In this document: positions 1-12,192 of the stretch, piece after piece
How the letters are laid out: each line of letters begins with the position of its first letter
Numbering within the stretch: position 1 is the stretch's first letter
Source: Rhizoclosmatium globosum
Taxonomy: Eukaryota; Chytridiomycota; Chytridiomycetes; Chytridiales; Chytriomycetaceae
NCBI GenBank assembly: GCA_002104985.1
Contig: MCGO01000019.1
Coordinates: 558,001 to 622,000, forward strand
Direction of reading: 5' to 3'
DNA: 64,000 nucleotides
The notes under the pieces: generated by a model
What the model was told of the DNA's origin: nothing
What the model saw: only the letters and a program-made list of their open reading frames with translations
The model's database searches: none
Translations under genes and position numbers: made by a program

Positions 1-3000
1 TCCTCTTTCACTTTCACCCAAACCAGTCAAACAACAACCCTTCTTCGCATCGCCCTTTCTGCCCACGTTGAATGCATCGCTCTTTGCCGCGCCACTTCCG
101 CATCCGCTGCCTCGGTCCACTTCCGCAAAGTCTCTCTCGAAACTCAGAGCTAAAATAGCAGACTTCTTCCGCGTCTCGGCTGCCGCGCCAGTCCAACTAC
201 ACATCTTTTGTCCCGCAAAGACCGGCGCAGATGAAAGTATCCTCAACAGCGATGCTCCCCGGCTGGAAGCACTCGCCGGATTCGACTCAAAGGGCCTTTT
301 GATGGAACTTGGAATGCGGAAACTGGTGGGGACTTCGGTGGTGCCGCCGTGCTCAGTAAAAGAAGTTGTGGAAAGTGTTCTTGCGGGAGAGTTGGACACG
401 GTGAAGGCTCTGGCTGCAAAACCACTTGAAGAAGTTCTGACTGCTGTATCCAAGGCTGCTTCAACTGCCTCATTGAAACGGAGGAATACTTGGTCAGCGA
501 AAAGCTTGAAAGCAGTTGAGCAGCAGTCATTGGACGCTTCTACTGACTTGTCCGAAATCAACTACCCACGCGCTCTTTTCATCAATGACCTCGAATACCC
601 CACTTCTTTGACTCCTCGCGTTGCTACTATTGTGTTTGTGGACGAAAACAAAGGCGAAGATGATTCAGAGTGGTCAAAGACTCTTGAGCGTGCCCTTATG
701 ACTGGACATGCTTTAGAAACGCCAAAGACTTCAGGAAAGAAAGCGAAAGACAATATTGTACCATCTGAAAGTTCTTCGTTGGAGTCAACCCCTCCTCTCC
801 TTGACCCCATGGAAGACTCGGACATTCCCACTCTATCCTCCACCACCACACAATCTATAGCAACCATCAACCTCATCTCTCTCGACAAATATATTCACGA
901 CAAATTACCCGTCCCGTCAAAAAAGCAATCCAAACCATCATCAGCAACATCATCATCCTCCTTTACACTCCGTCCCGTCTTTAAAGTCCCCTCAAAACAA
1001 CCCCGTCAACCCCGAAAACAACCCTCAGACCGCATACCCACGCGTAAACAATCTTCTCGAGACTCAACATCCATGTTCCCAGACACCTCACTCGACGAAT
1101 CCTTTGATTCCACCGCCGACGCCACTCTTCCCCCACCACCACCCCCAAAACCACTGTTACCAGGAGATTTATATCGAGAAGCACTGGAGAAGTGGGAGTA
1201 TCGACACGTGGGGATGAAGGAGTTGTATGACAAGAAGGAGTTTTTGGAGGCTGGGTTGTATTCTGGGCATTTGAATCGTGTTGGGGGTGATGTTGTAACG
1301 GGGGTGATTAGTGGAGGTGATGTGGGTGGAAAGAGTTTGTTGGAAGGGTTAGAAAAGGAGAAGGGAGGTGAGGGTATGGATGTCGATGATGATACCCGTG
1401 AGAAGACGACGGACGACTCTATGAACAGTACAGTTGCGGCAACAACTATTGTCGCTGTACACAAAAAGAAGCCTTTCCGCTTCTGTATGCCTAGTAAGTC
1501 CCCCTTTTTCAGGTGAATGTGGCTTACAACTGTGAACAGTGTATTACGGCGAAACTCTATTAGACACGGAAGAAGATTTCTTACTTCCATACGATTTGTT
1601 CCGGTTCGTTAAAGTCGTTGGAGCTGGGGAACTTGCGCCGAGACCGTTGTTGATGCCGCTTGGGAAAGAAAGCCTGCACCCTTTGTGCGTATTAAGAAAA
1701 GTATGTGTTACACTCGATTTGGTGCGGTTGGAAGGTTAATTGAGAGTTACAGATATCTTTGTGGACCGGAAGCCGAGGAAACCTGCGGAAATACCTCTAT
1801 GTATGTGTGTAGTACCAGAAGATGGAAGTCCAGCGTGTGGAAAAGACTGCTTGAATCGGTAAACACTCATTCCACAAAACAGCGGTACTAACTCCGCGAA
1901 AAAAACAGCCTCATGCAATTCGAATGCATAGAAGGAAACTGCGCAACAGGCACAACATGCTCAAACCAATCCTTCCAACGCTCCCTCTCCGCCTCCCTCT
2001 CCCCAACCGGCGGCCTCGAAATCTGCGAAACGTCCGGCCGCGGCTTTGGAATCCGCACAACCCGGACCTTCCCCAAAAACACATTCCTCATGGAATACTG
2101 CGGCGAAATCATATCCGCCGAAACGTCCCGCCACCGCATGGAAACCATCTACAAAGACATGACGCACTACTACTTCCTCAACTACGACAAATCCGAGGTG
2201 ATCGACGGCTGTCGAAAGGGGAGTGACGCGCGGTTCGTGAATCACAGTTGTAACCCAAACTGCAGGATTGAGAAGTGGGTTGTGAATGGGGAGTATTGTG
2301 TTGGGTTGTTTACGGAGCGGGAGTTGGAGGCTGGAGAGGAGGTTACGTATGATTATCGGTTTGAGAGTTTTGGGGATATGAAAAAGTGTATGTGTGGGGC
2401 GAGAGGGTGTCGTGGGTTTTTGGGGTTGAATAAGAGTGGGGATGGGTTGAGTGATATTAAGGCTTTGAAGTTGTGTGAGTTATTTTTTTTGTGTTGTGTT
2501 GGTTGTTGGGAAGGGGTTTTTGTTTTGGTACTGATGTGATGTTTTATTTTGGTAGCTACGTTACAGACTTTGAATGCTTCGCTTTTGGAACCGAATGCGA
2601 CGGAGCCTGATTTGAAGCAGCCTTTTGCGTTTATTCGTCGTAGTGTCACACCTGCGCCACGGAATGCGCTGCCTTTTGTCGTTCAAGTACTTGGAAAAGA
2701 AGGATCCCCGTTCGATTCTGGAGTCAACATTGCGTATTTTGGAAATGTAACTCCACAGGACACTATCATGACGTTGTTCCATGAAGCGTATGCGGCCGTT
2801 ACGGATCATATGCCTGTTATTGTTCCACGTGGAGCTCGCGGATGGAATGGGCGCAAAGTGAAGGGTGGAACTGTGATTTGGGGAGGTGGTGCTAAACCTG
2901 ATTTCCCGTTTTTGGGACGGAATTTAAGAGGCTTGTTTCGGGCGGGGATGGAAGAAGATTCTGGAGTTGGAGCTGTTGTTACTGGGCCTGTTTATTTGGC

Positions 3001-3304
3001 GAGGAATGTTGTGAGAAAAGGAAAGGGGATTTTGAGGACGGGGGTTGATCGGGGACGGGATGTATTTGGAGAGTTGATTCGGCGTGCGGAGGAGAGTAAA
3101 ATGAGCAAGACAAAAGAGAGGAGAGGAATTGATGAGGTTTTGGAGATTCTGGTTGAAAGAGTACGGATGAAGGAGGAAGAAGTGTTGGGTGGAGCTTTGT
3201 CGGTGAATAAGGTTGTTGGCGGTGTTAAGGATGGGGCATTGAAAAAGAAAGGGAGGGCAAAGAAAGAAGGAGGGAAGGAGAATGGCGTTGCTATGGCGGA
3301 GTAG
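1..3304 (+). CDS. ASH1/SET2-class SET-domain histone methyltransferase (5' partial)
   Basis: Probable histone-lysine methyltransferase, by family an H3K36 enzyme acting on nucleosomes. The frame is open to the left edge with no start, so the N terminus lies outside the window. GT-AG introns are seen at 1494-1539, 1701-1752, 1859-1908 (TACTAAC branch site) and 2475-2555. A Cys-rich AWS segment (about 1780-1970, with CGKDCLNR and TTCSNQSF) precedes the SET core (about 2010-2370), which shows RFVNHSCNPNC and YDYRFESF, followed by post-SET CMCGARGC. A single missing base near 1639 must be assumed to join the frame ending GAGELAP to WERKPAPFVRIKK. The roughly 500-residue N-terminal part and the 250-residue C-terminal tail (Lys-rich end) match nothing I recognise. 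The AWS-SET-postSET order separates it from simpler SET proteins. Confident on class, less on the exact histone residue. Confidence 0.9.
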
Positions 3305-3515
3305 TGTTTGTTGGGACATTCGTTTATGAGAGTTTATGGGATTTTTGTTTGATGGCTGTTATTTATCGCTCGTTTAGAGATGTGTTTTTTGATGAAAATA
3401 AAGATGGTTTCTGTTTGAATAATGTTATTTCATTTATTTGAAATATAAGGGGGCGCGTATTGGAGATTTCAGATCCTTCACCCAAATTGACCTCACCAAC
3501 AAGCTTGCAACCTTC

Positions 3516-5208
3516 ATGAAGGCCTCATTCATTATTGCAGCCTCGTTGGCGTCACTTGCATTAGCCGATCGCACGGGAAACTGGGATCCAAACATTCCCT
3601 CGGACAGACATCAAGAGTTGTCAGCTTGTCCAGCTGGGTACCAGGTTGGCAGTGACGACACGTGTGGTTCCATTGCTGCAAAGTTTGCAATTGTAAGTAC
3701 CACTGATTCAGTCTTGTCAGATCAGATAAGAAGGATGTTGGATTGCTAAATCACTATGTTCACAGACAGTTTCTGAGTTCCAAACACTGAATCCTTCTGT
3801 TTCCTGTGGCCCAAATGTTAAGCTGAACACGCCAGTCGTCTGTGCTCCGAATGCCATCGCATCTGGAAGCACAGGCTCTGAGGGCTCGTCAGCCACCAAC
3901 CCGTCATCCAACTCAACCACTTCCTTCACTTGCTCTCTCAGCTATCCTCTTCAAAAGGGTGATACCTGCGACGGTGTAGCCCGTGTCTTTGGGCTGTCCA
4001 CGAACACGACCTTCTCCTTGAACCCACGATTCAACTGTGAAGACTCGATCTGGTTCGTGGGGAAACCACTTTGTATCGAAGGTACTTTCAAGAGCGGCAA
4101 TGCGACAAAGGTGGTTGGAGGGCCTGTGCCGTTGAACGCGCCAGTCCCAATTGTTCCTTCTCCAGCTTGTAATTCGACGATTACGATTGCTGCGAACCAG
4201 ACTTGCGTTGATTTGGCGAGGGCGAATAATACTGCGGTTTCGTTGTTGGCGCAGTGGAATACTGGATTGGATTCAAATTGTTGGGCGTTGCCTGAAGGAA
4301 GCCCAGTTTGTGTTTTGGTTATTTCTTCAACTGCTGCTACTACGGCGAGTACTTCCTCGAGTTTTACTTCTGCATCTTCTGTGTCTGCGACTGCCGCTGC
4401 AACTTCTGCCGTGGCTCCTCTCACCACAACGACTTCCACTACTACTACTACTACGACCACTACTACCACTACGACAACAACAGTTGCATTCGATCCAAAT
4501 ACTTCAAGATGTGGTTCGACTTGGCAAGATGCGAATGACCGATGTGGCGCACTATGCTCCCCAACAAACGGCTGTTCGAATGGAGAAACCTGTTTTGGAC
4601 AGCTGGAGAACACCCAAATCTGTACAAACCCACCACCAAGCCCTGCTCCAGCTCCATCCCCAACCCCAGCAACAGCCCCAGCTCCATCGCCAGATCCACC
4701 AGCGCCTTCGCCAACTCCAGCACCAGCACCCCAACCCGAACAACCACAAACCGGAAACCCATGCGACAACATCCGCGCAATCGCAAACAAATACGCCCTC
4801 GGAGACGACGCAAACTCAGCCGTCGCAGTCCACAACGAAATCCGTGCATACTACAACTCCGTCAAAGGAACAAACCTCCAACCACTCACTTGGGACAGCA
4901 ACCTCGCTTCCCAAGCTTATGTTGACGCACAGTACAGCGTTACTTATGCAGGTTGTGGAGGCGGGCTCCTTCATAACCCAGATTTCGGACCAGCGAGCGC
5001 AAAGTCGCTTGGTTGGACCGACTTTATCACTTCGATTCGATTGTTTATTACAAACAGCGCGACGGATGAGTGTGCAGTTCATTTTGCATATGGGTACACG
5101 GCTTCGCACTTTGACTTTATGGTTGCGGATTACACTCGTCTTGGGTGTGCTGCTGCCAACTGTCCTGGAAGCATATTTGGACCAGTCATTGGATGCGATT
5201 ACTCTTGA
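3516..5208 (+). CDS. Secreted protein with three LysM domains and a CAP/SCP domain
   Basis: Two exons (intron 3693-3765, phase 0) encode 539 residues. Residues 1-18 form a signal peptide ending ASLALA. Three LysM-like chitin/glycan-binding repeats follow at about 35-88 (DTCGSIAAKFAI, LNPSVSC), 114-163 (GDTCDGVARVFGL, LNPRFNC) and 192-245 (QTCVDLARANN). Next come a Ser/Thr linker with a long Thr run, a Cys-rich module (CGSTWQDANDRCG, about 304-345), a Pro/Ala/Ser linker, and a C-terminal CAP domain (about 397-539, starting HNEIRAYYNS and ending GCAAANC...GCDYS). By family, LysM binds chitin or peptidoglycan and CAP proteins are secreted and often bind sterols or lipids. A role at the cell wall or in contact with a host or prey is inference. 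Low-complexity linkers suggest heavy O-glycosylation. No frame break was seen. Confidence 0.9.
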
Positions 5209-6233
5209 TTTACCACGCCTTTTTTGTTGTTGGTTCACATGCCTCATTTTCCTCATTTCGTATTCTACTTCAATCTCATCTATAAATCTCATATGTTACT
5301 AAACATTGTTTTTGTTTCCTCATGAGGCACTTTACGATTCCTACCTATACTAATGCCGACTATCATTGTCGACACTCATGGCAAATATGTTTGTGTTTGC
5401 TGGATTCGAAAATCGAAGATGGCAATAACCTAACTGGTTTAGCAGTCAAGCACTTTTGAAACGTTCATGTTGGAGTTGTTAACTCAAACTAACTATTGTG
5501 ATATTGTTGGTACAGTCAGGTTCAACTTTGAACCACCGACTTAGCACATGTTGAGAAAATAACCAACCACTACGACAGTCATAGAATCGATAAAGTGATT
5601 CTGAACATTGTGGTTGTCTAGATTGAACACGTTCAAGAACTCAATTGCTCCACTTAAGGTGAATGGGTGGCTTTGGTTGCACATATTCGTCGCAAGAACA
5701 TTGCCTAAATTGACGACTCAGTAAAAAGGATAGAAACCCGTCATTGAGTTCTAATTAACTATTAAGATGAAGGATTGCATCATATTCTCGTTAATGAAAA
5801 TGCTTCCAAAACGAGCTAACGCCACCTCTTTCGGGAACAGCCACGTCCAATCAAACGTATCTGTATCACGAGGCCTGCAGGTGGTTGGAGGTCAGATGAA
5901 GGAAGAATCACAATCGCCACCCGTAAGCCCAATGATATCCTTGAAAATTTGTCGCCACCTTTAGGGCCAAACCACTTTGAGGCCTTCTTTGTTGGTCGCG
6001 TTAGGATAAATGCTGCAATCGGATATGAGGACTGCAGAAAAGTATGTTTATATGTTCCGTGAAGGCAATAAAATGATACTGATTGCTTGCACGTGTGACA
6101 GAGAAGATGAAGCCTCCCTATTCTACATCACCATCTTTGAGTGGCACTATTCTTATAAGAAGGGCTTTGATTCCCTGTACTTGACACCCAACAATTTCCT
6201 TGAAAGCTTCTATCCAAAACGCACCTGTACAAT
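5209..6233 (+). other. Intergenic region, no supported gene
   Basis: About 1 kb between the LysM-CAP gene and the fungalysin. Only short open frames occur here, without recognisable domains or a convincing splice structure. A 31-nt stretch at 5312-5342 closely resembles 8801-8831, upstream of the lipase. The 3' part presumably holds the fungalysin promoter, but I see no clear motif. Confidence 0.5.
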
Positions 6234-8588
6234 ATGCACTCCCCAAAGTATTTCCTCGGTCTCTTGGCCGTTGCTTCTTCTATGACACTCTCCGTCAACG
6301 CTGGACCAATCCAACAGCGTGAAACTTCCTTGCCAGAGTTTTACCAGCCAATCGCTGAGCCTGTTCCTCTTGTTCAAGCTAGAATCGCTTCTTTTGCTCC
6401 CACCACTGTTGATCATGCCGGGGCCAAGAACGTTGCTACTAAGCTCCTTTCTACTGGAGTTGGCATTGACGGCAAGGACATTCAGATTTCTCACTCGTGA
6501 GTCCTCCTTAATTTCTCCTCCTCTTTAAGTATTAATAATTTCGGGTTTCAGTCACTACTCTGCTGATGCAGGTCTCCACCACGTTTACTTGACCCAAACC
6601 CACAACGGTCTTCCAATCGTGAACGCTGTTTCCAACGTTCACGTCGAAGCTACAGGAGACGTGTTGTCCGCCCACCACAGTTTCGCCTCTGCCTCTGTTG
6701 TCAAGTCCGCACCTGTTAGACGTGGTGCTCCACCAGTTTCTTTGGAGCAAGCTGTTCTCAAGTTCGCTGCTGCCAAGGGACTCAAGACCACGGATAAGCT
6801 CCAGGTTGCTGAGAAGGGTAAGAATGATTACTCAGTTACGGGTGCCTCCTTTGCAGTTGCACCTATTCGTGGTTCTCAGAAGTACTACCAAACTGGTAGC
6901 AAGCTTATTCCTGTTTGGGATGTCAATGTTCAATTGAAGAATGTTTGGTATGTTGTTGTTTGTTTTCCGTCTCTAGTAACCTACAAGTGCTGATGCTTTC
7001 CCTCCAGGCAAAACTTCTTCGTTAACTCTGAGAGTGGAGAAATTGTTGCCGTTGCCAACTGGACCGTCGATTACATTCCAGACTCGGACTCAGCTGTTCC
7101 AGCCCAAGTTCCAGCTGTTCACCGAGATGCCCCATCTTTGACTGCTCGTGCCGGCCAAATTCTAGACGCGCTCTACAACGTGATTCCAATGGGCCGCAAC
7201 AACCCACAATCCAACAACGGTCTCACCAAGGTCCGCTCTCCGTGGGATACCAATGCATCCCCCAACGGCTGGCACTTCACCGAGAACAAACAGACCTACG
7301 ACCTGACTGGAAACAACGTCTATGCCCAGTCAAACCCAAACAATATTGCAGACATCAACCAACTCATCGCCCTCCCTCGTCCAACCAGCAACTCCCTCAC
7401 TTTCGACTACCCCTTTGACGCAACCAAGGACCAGAAGAACGCAAACAACCGCGACGCAGCTACTACAAACATGTTCTACGTCGCCAACTCCTGCCACGAC
7501 ATTTTCTATCAGTATGGGTTCACGGAAGCGGCTGGAAACTTCCAAAACGAGAACTTTGGAAAGGGTGGTTCTGAGAACGATCCAGTCGTTGCAAACTCGC
7601 AGGACGGGTCTGGTACCAACAATGCAAACTTTGCCACTGGGCCAGATGGATATGCTGGTTTGATGCGATGTACGTGTTTACTCCAAGTGGGTTGTTGCGC
7701 GTGACGGTGCTTTGGAGAATGATATCATTGTATGTATTACCCCCTTTTTTTATGATTTTTGGGTCTCTAACCGCTCTTGATATTATAGATTCACGAGATG
7801 GGACACGGTTTGTCGACTAGACTCACTGGTGGTGCAGCGACTGCCAACTGCTTGAACAGTCTGATTTCAGGAGGAATGGGAGAAGGATGGTCTGACTTTG
7901 TTGGATACACACTCTCCCTCCCAACTACTTTCACGCGTAACAGCGACTATGCTTTCGGAGACTGGGCCGCCCATGGATACAGAAAGCCATACTCCACTAG
8001 TTTGACCCGTAACACGATGGCATACTCTAACTTGGCCAGTTTGAACGAAGTGCACGATATCGGACAAGTGTGGGCCGAGTTCCTCTGGGAAGCCTTGTGG
8101 AACTTGATTGACCAAGCTGGTATGACTCCAGCCGCTGACCTCGCCAGCAGCCAGAATGCTGGAACTGGTAACACCGCTCTCCTCAAGATCGTCATTGAAG
8201 GAATGAAGATCCAACCATGTAACCCAACATTCGTCAGTGCGCGTGACGCGATTTTGACTGCTGAGAGCAATTGTACGGAGGAAAGTTCAAGTGTGGACTT
8301 TGGACCGCGTTCGCAAAGAGAGGTCTTGGAACCAAGGCTGTTGCTGGAACTTACAAGGACAGCTTTGACTTGCCTGCTGAATGCTCCAGCCAGCCACCAA
8401 AGACTACTACAACCGCTCCAGTTGCTACCACTACCAAGAAGGCTGTTACCACTACTAAGGCCGTGACTGTCGGAAAGTCTTGTACCACTTACGGCCAAAG
8501 AGCTTGTAACAACAGTGTCAGATGTTTGTACAACAATGCAGGAAACCTTGTCTGGACCGCTCTCGTCTCTGGTGCTCAAGGATGTTAA
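6234..8588 (+). CDS. Secreted M36 metalloprotease (fungalysin)
   Basis: Zinc endopeptidase of the fungalysin family, exported to digest extracellular protein. About 727 residues: signal peptide (LLAVASSMTLSVNA), an N-terminal FTP-type propeptide (about 6290-7120), then the catalytic domain with HEMGHGLSTRL (two zinc His and catalytic Glu, at 7792) and the downstream zinc Glu in GEGWSDF. Introns are 6497-6551, 6948-7007 and 7730-7788. A Thr/Lys linker and a Cys-containing tail (SCTTYGQRACNN, ending GAQGC) follow the catalytic domain and may be a small binding module. Three one-base gaps, near 7668, 7692 and 8274, must be assumed to keep LMR-MYVFTPSG, ARDGALENDI and YGGKFKCGLW in frame. All key residues are intact, so I favour sequence error over a pseudogene. 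Confidence 0.9.
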
Positions 8589-8838
8589 ATTCTCTTACAC
8601 ATAATATCAATAATCCCACTTATATGTTTAGATTTGCTTACAGTAGTGAATAAAACTTGCTAGAATTGCAATTTCATTTTGACCAAAAAGTGGATACTAC
8701 CTTGCACCATTTCCTACTCTTCGAGTGCCGTCTATCATCATCTCCTTTGCCGCTGGTCGAAGAATACGCGGCCAAGTAAACCAATTGAGGGTCAATCCTT
8801 TGTTTCCTCATGGGGCACTTGACAATTCCATCTCAAAA

Positions 8839-10116
8839 ATGATACCAACGCGAGCGATTGTTCCCCCTTTGCCAAAGAAGACTACTTCTCCCGATCCATC
8901 CCGTGAAGCATCTAACAATACTCACTTCCAAATTGATCCATGGTCTCTTGCGAAAACGAAATTATTCCCCGACATAATCCAAAAATGGTAAAGATCCCTG
9001 ATTCCACATACCTCAAAACCCAAAGAATAAACACCCACACTAGGGGTACTCCTGCGAAACACACCGCGTTCGAACAAAAGACAACGTCCTCCTCTCCGTA
9101 TTCAGAATCCTCAACCCCTCATCCCACCCCTCCAACCCCTAAACCCCCCGTCCTCCTCTGGCACGGCTTTGGAGGAACAGCAAACTGCTTCGTGTGCGCG
9201 TCTCACCGCTCGCAGAACCTTCCGTTTCACCTTCTTTCGGAATTCGACGTCTGGCTTGCAAACTCCCGTGGTCCTTTGTATGCAGACTTTGAGTCTGCAG
9301 GGCATCGGGACTTTTCGATTGATGAGATTGTGGGTTATGATATTCCTGCTGTTGTGGATCATGTGTTGATGGAGACTGGGGTTATGCAACTGAACTATAT
9401 TGGGATCTCGCAGGGAACGACGACGATATTCGGGGCTCTTGCGATACATGAGGAATTGAACGCGAAGATTAAGTGTGTGATTGCACTTGCGCCGACGTTG
9501 AAACCTTGTGAGGACTCGATCTCGGATGTTGTGTTTCCGCTTTATCGGCATGTGGGGAGTTTGATTCCTGCGGAAATGTATATGCAGACTACGATTTGTT
9601 TAAGATGTGTTCCAGTAGCTCTTAGCTCGCGTATCGTTGGTGCTATAACGGAGTTTGGATTCAAGTGGGATTTTGGTCGACTTGGAAGCAGTGAGAGACA
9701 GGCGCCTCTGATTACGCACGGATATCATGGAACGAGTCGAAGTGTTGTTGATGTAAGTTTTGATATGTTTTAGTCGATTCACTAACGGAATAAACCCAGC
9801 ATTGGCTTCAAACCATTCAATGTGAAACATCCTTCTCGCAATACAAAAAATCAGAATCCTCGGTATTCAGCCATACCGTAGGAAATTCGGAGTCACCTAT
9901 CAAATATCCAACAAAACACATCAAGACACCATTACATCTGATTTATAGCCTAGCTGACCCAATCACAGATATCGAGCAGTTGAAAAAGAACCTACCACCA
10001 CAAACAACGTTCAAAGAATTCCAGGATACACTCACTTTGAATTCCTTTGGGCTACAGATGCATCCACTAAAGTCTTTGATCCCATTATCGATCTCTTGCA
10101 ACTTCACAACCAATAA
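8839..10116 (+). CDS. Acid lipase / steryl-ester hydrolase family alpha/beta hydrolase
   Basis: Resembles the lysosomal acid lipase/gastric lipase family, which hydrolyses triacylglycerol or steryl esters. Visible motifs: LLWHGFGGTANCFV (oxyanion region), DVWLANSRGPLYA, nucleophile elbow GISQG, and near the C terminus LIYSLADPITDIEQLK (acidic residue) and GYTHFEFLWATDA (catalytic His). An intron runs from GTAAGT at about 9752 to CAG at about 9800, before HWLQTIQ. The final segment is in another frame, needing one extra base near 10005, and the protein ends DLLQLHNQ. The start is uncertain: the frame from the ATG at 8839 holds a plausible N terminus (KLFPDIIQK) but joins the main frame only if a base is missing in the A-run near 8983; an ATG at 8940 is the in-frame alternative. 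No signal peptide is evident. Confidence 0.8.
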
Positions 10117-10232
10117 ACCTTACATAGAAAGTCTATATTTTTTTCCATTCCAAGTAAAACTACGTCAATCCAAGTCATCCACCGCCGCTTTTTCCGTCCC
10201 CGTCGCATTCCCAGCCTTCTTCTCACCGTCTT

Positions 10233-11099
10233 TCACCTTTTTATGAAGCGTACCCTCAACTCCAACCGAGCAGCAATTTTCGGTCCATGTCTCTCACCAT
10301 CCTTATCAATCCTTGGCAACCGAGCACTCAACACACTCTCAGTCACGAATTTCCCATACTTTCCGTTCAACACTCGACCATGCCTACCTTCAACAACAGT
10401 CCCCTCTTCCGTCTCCTCTTCAACCACAGAATCGTTTTTTGTCCCGTTTTCTTCGTCATCGCTTTCGTCGTTCTTGTGCTTCCAATGCTTGTACACGCGT
10501 AAAGATCGGACCAGTAGGATACAGCAGGGTAATTGGATGAGAAGCAGGATGAAGACAAGACACTTCCGAGTGTGATTCCAATGACGGCGCCAGTTGATAA
10601 CGAAAGTGTACCGTTGGGTTCAGTGGTTGGAACCGGGAAATCCCATCACGATTATTTCGTCAACGTTTAGTTGGCAGGTTCCGTTTGTGGGAAGGAGTGC
10701 CATGTACTTTCAACCTGAGACTGAGTCGACTGGTTTGTGGAGGATGCAGGTTGTGAGGAGGGAGGTGATGTCTGTGTTGGTACGTTTGCTGAAGTGCAAC
10801 TTGATATGGACTTTGCATCGATGGGGATTGTAGTCAAGGGATTTAACGTCACTTGGAAGTCTAGAGCGGGCGTCAGATTGGGAACCAAAATAATTGTGGC
10901 CAAGAAACCTATAAACGCTGGATGATTGTCATATTGGATCTGAAAGTAGAAACGGTCGATTGTTCGGTGAACTGTGCTTGGATCCTGTTGGTTGGAGTTG
11001 TTTATTGGCGCTTACCAATCGCACTTACGACCTACTTACCACTGATTTGCACAGGACGGATCTAATACATATTGAGATATACATCAAAAAGGTTACCAT
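10233..11099 (-). CDS. Single-pass membrane protein, family X copy 1
   Basis: Not a known family. Read from the right, exon fragments give an extracellular-looking part (DRFYFQIQYDNHPAFIGFLA, then NGTCQLNVDEIIVMGFPGS), a transmembrane segment of the form GAVIGITLGSVLVFILLL, and a basic, then acidic cytoplasmic tail (VYKHWKHKNDESDDEENG) ending RVRFIKR. Several frame changes and uncertain splice sites mean the coordinates are approximate; the ATG at 11099 is only a candidate start. The key support is the next gene to the right but one, at 12193-12771, which repeats the order CQxNVDEIIV-G-PG, GAxxGIxLG membrane segment and basic tail. It is convergent with the lipase, about 115 bp apart. Function unknown; a type I surface protein is the safest description. 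Confidence 0.5.
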
Positions 11100-11334
11100 T
11101 GTGGCTTACCGACTTCGGATTGCCAAAACACTCGATCGTTTCCTAACTGCCCAAACCAGCATTCTGCACTGAACTCACTCGACAACGACCTCCAACACAT
11201 TCGGGACTCTTTGCATCAAATGAAGACGCTGATAGATTGGCGTTGATCATCAGATCAACAGGAAGGATCAGTCTCGATGAAGTCGACATTGCACAGCTAA
11301 TTTATTGTAAAGCCAGAAGAAAAGAAACGCTAAA

Positions 11335-12070
11335 TTACCACTCAATCTTGTCACCGTTGTATCTTAAATACGATCCAGTCATACCCAAATCTCCAAATGC
11401 TTTATCAATAAGGCCAGAGAGCCCAGTCACACTTTGTGTCGTCGTGATTGCAGCTCCAGCACCCCCCATATCAGTTTGAACCCAACCAGGACAGAAGAGG
11501 AGGACAGAAATGTTTTCTGGTTTCCACTCGAGACTGGGAACTTAGGGTTAGCTTTTTACCGGTTCAAACTGAATCAAATCAACTCACGACAAAGTCTTCA
11601 TGAAAGAGTTCAGGGCACTCTTACTCGCACGGTATCCATAATACCCGCCACTTGTGTTATCGCCGATGCTTCCCATCCCACTTGAAATATTAGCGACGAC
11701 AGCCGGGTTTCCAGGCGTTGAACCGCCTTCAGATTCCGGTAAAGAGCCTTCGCGAGCCGCAACGGACCGACTGCGTTAGTGACGAACTGGTCGACAAGGG
11801 CGGTCGTGTGTTCGCCCTTTTCAAAGATGCCCGCGTTGTTGATCAGAAGATTGACGGGCGTGTCGGCGAGCGAGTTGGCAAAGGCGGCGATCGAGGCCTC
11901 GGACGCCGTGTCGAGTGCGTGTTTGGTTGTTGTTGAAGACGAGTTCAGGAACGACAGCGATCAACGTTCCTGGCTGTCGCTATCACTTTCCAGCCGGCTT
12001 TCTCGTAGTGCTCGGCGAGGGCTCGTCCGATTCCGCGAGACGAGCCGGTGATGACGACGGTCTTGCCCAT
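11335..12070 (-). CDS. Short-chain dehydrogenase/reductase (C-factor/sniffer-like)
   Basis: Cytosolic NAD(P)-dependent oxidoreductase of the classical SDR fold. The start codon gives MGKTVVITGSSRGIGRALAE, the dinucleotide-binding TGxxxGIG motif. Then come VNLLINNAGIF (NNAG), VVANISSGMGSI (catalytic Ser) and YYGYRASKSALNSF (catalytic YxxxK), and a C-factor-like C terminus (CPGWVQTDMGG, ending GDKIEW). One intron lies at 11534-11587. The frame breaks near 11950, 11720 and 11435; the last is repaired by one more G in the G-run of TDMGG, typical of a homopolymer miscall. Length fits the family at about 225-245 residues. The substrate cannot be told from sequence. Confidence 0.85.
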
Positions 12071-12192
12071 TTTGGACGTGTTGTTTTGATGAGAGGTTTT
12101 GTGGTTTGAAATGGGGTGGGATTTAAACGTGGGATTTCAAATCCAAAACTGCTTTACAACTTGAACAATGAACAGTAATAATACTCATGTAC

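Noticed and set aside
5767..5964. 65-residue open frame on the plus strand
   Set aside because: No domain, no homologue in the window, ordinary chance length.
7660..7705. 17-nt micro-intron in the fungalysin (GTACGT to CCAAG)
   Set aside because: Far shorter than other introns here; two single missing bases restore the conserved MYVF and ARDGALEND segments.
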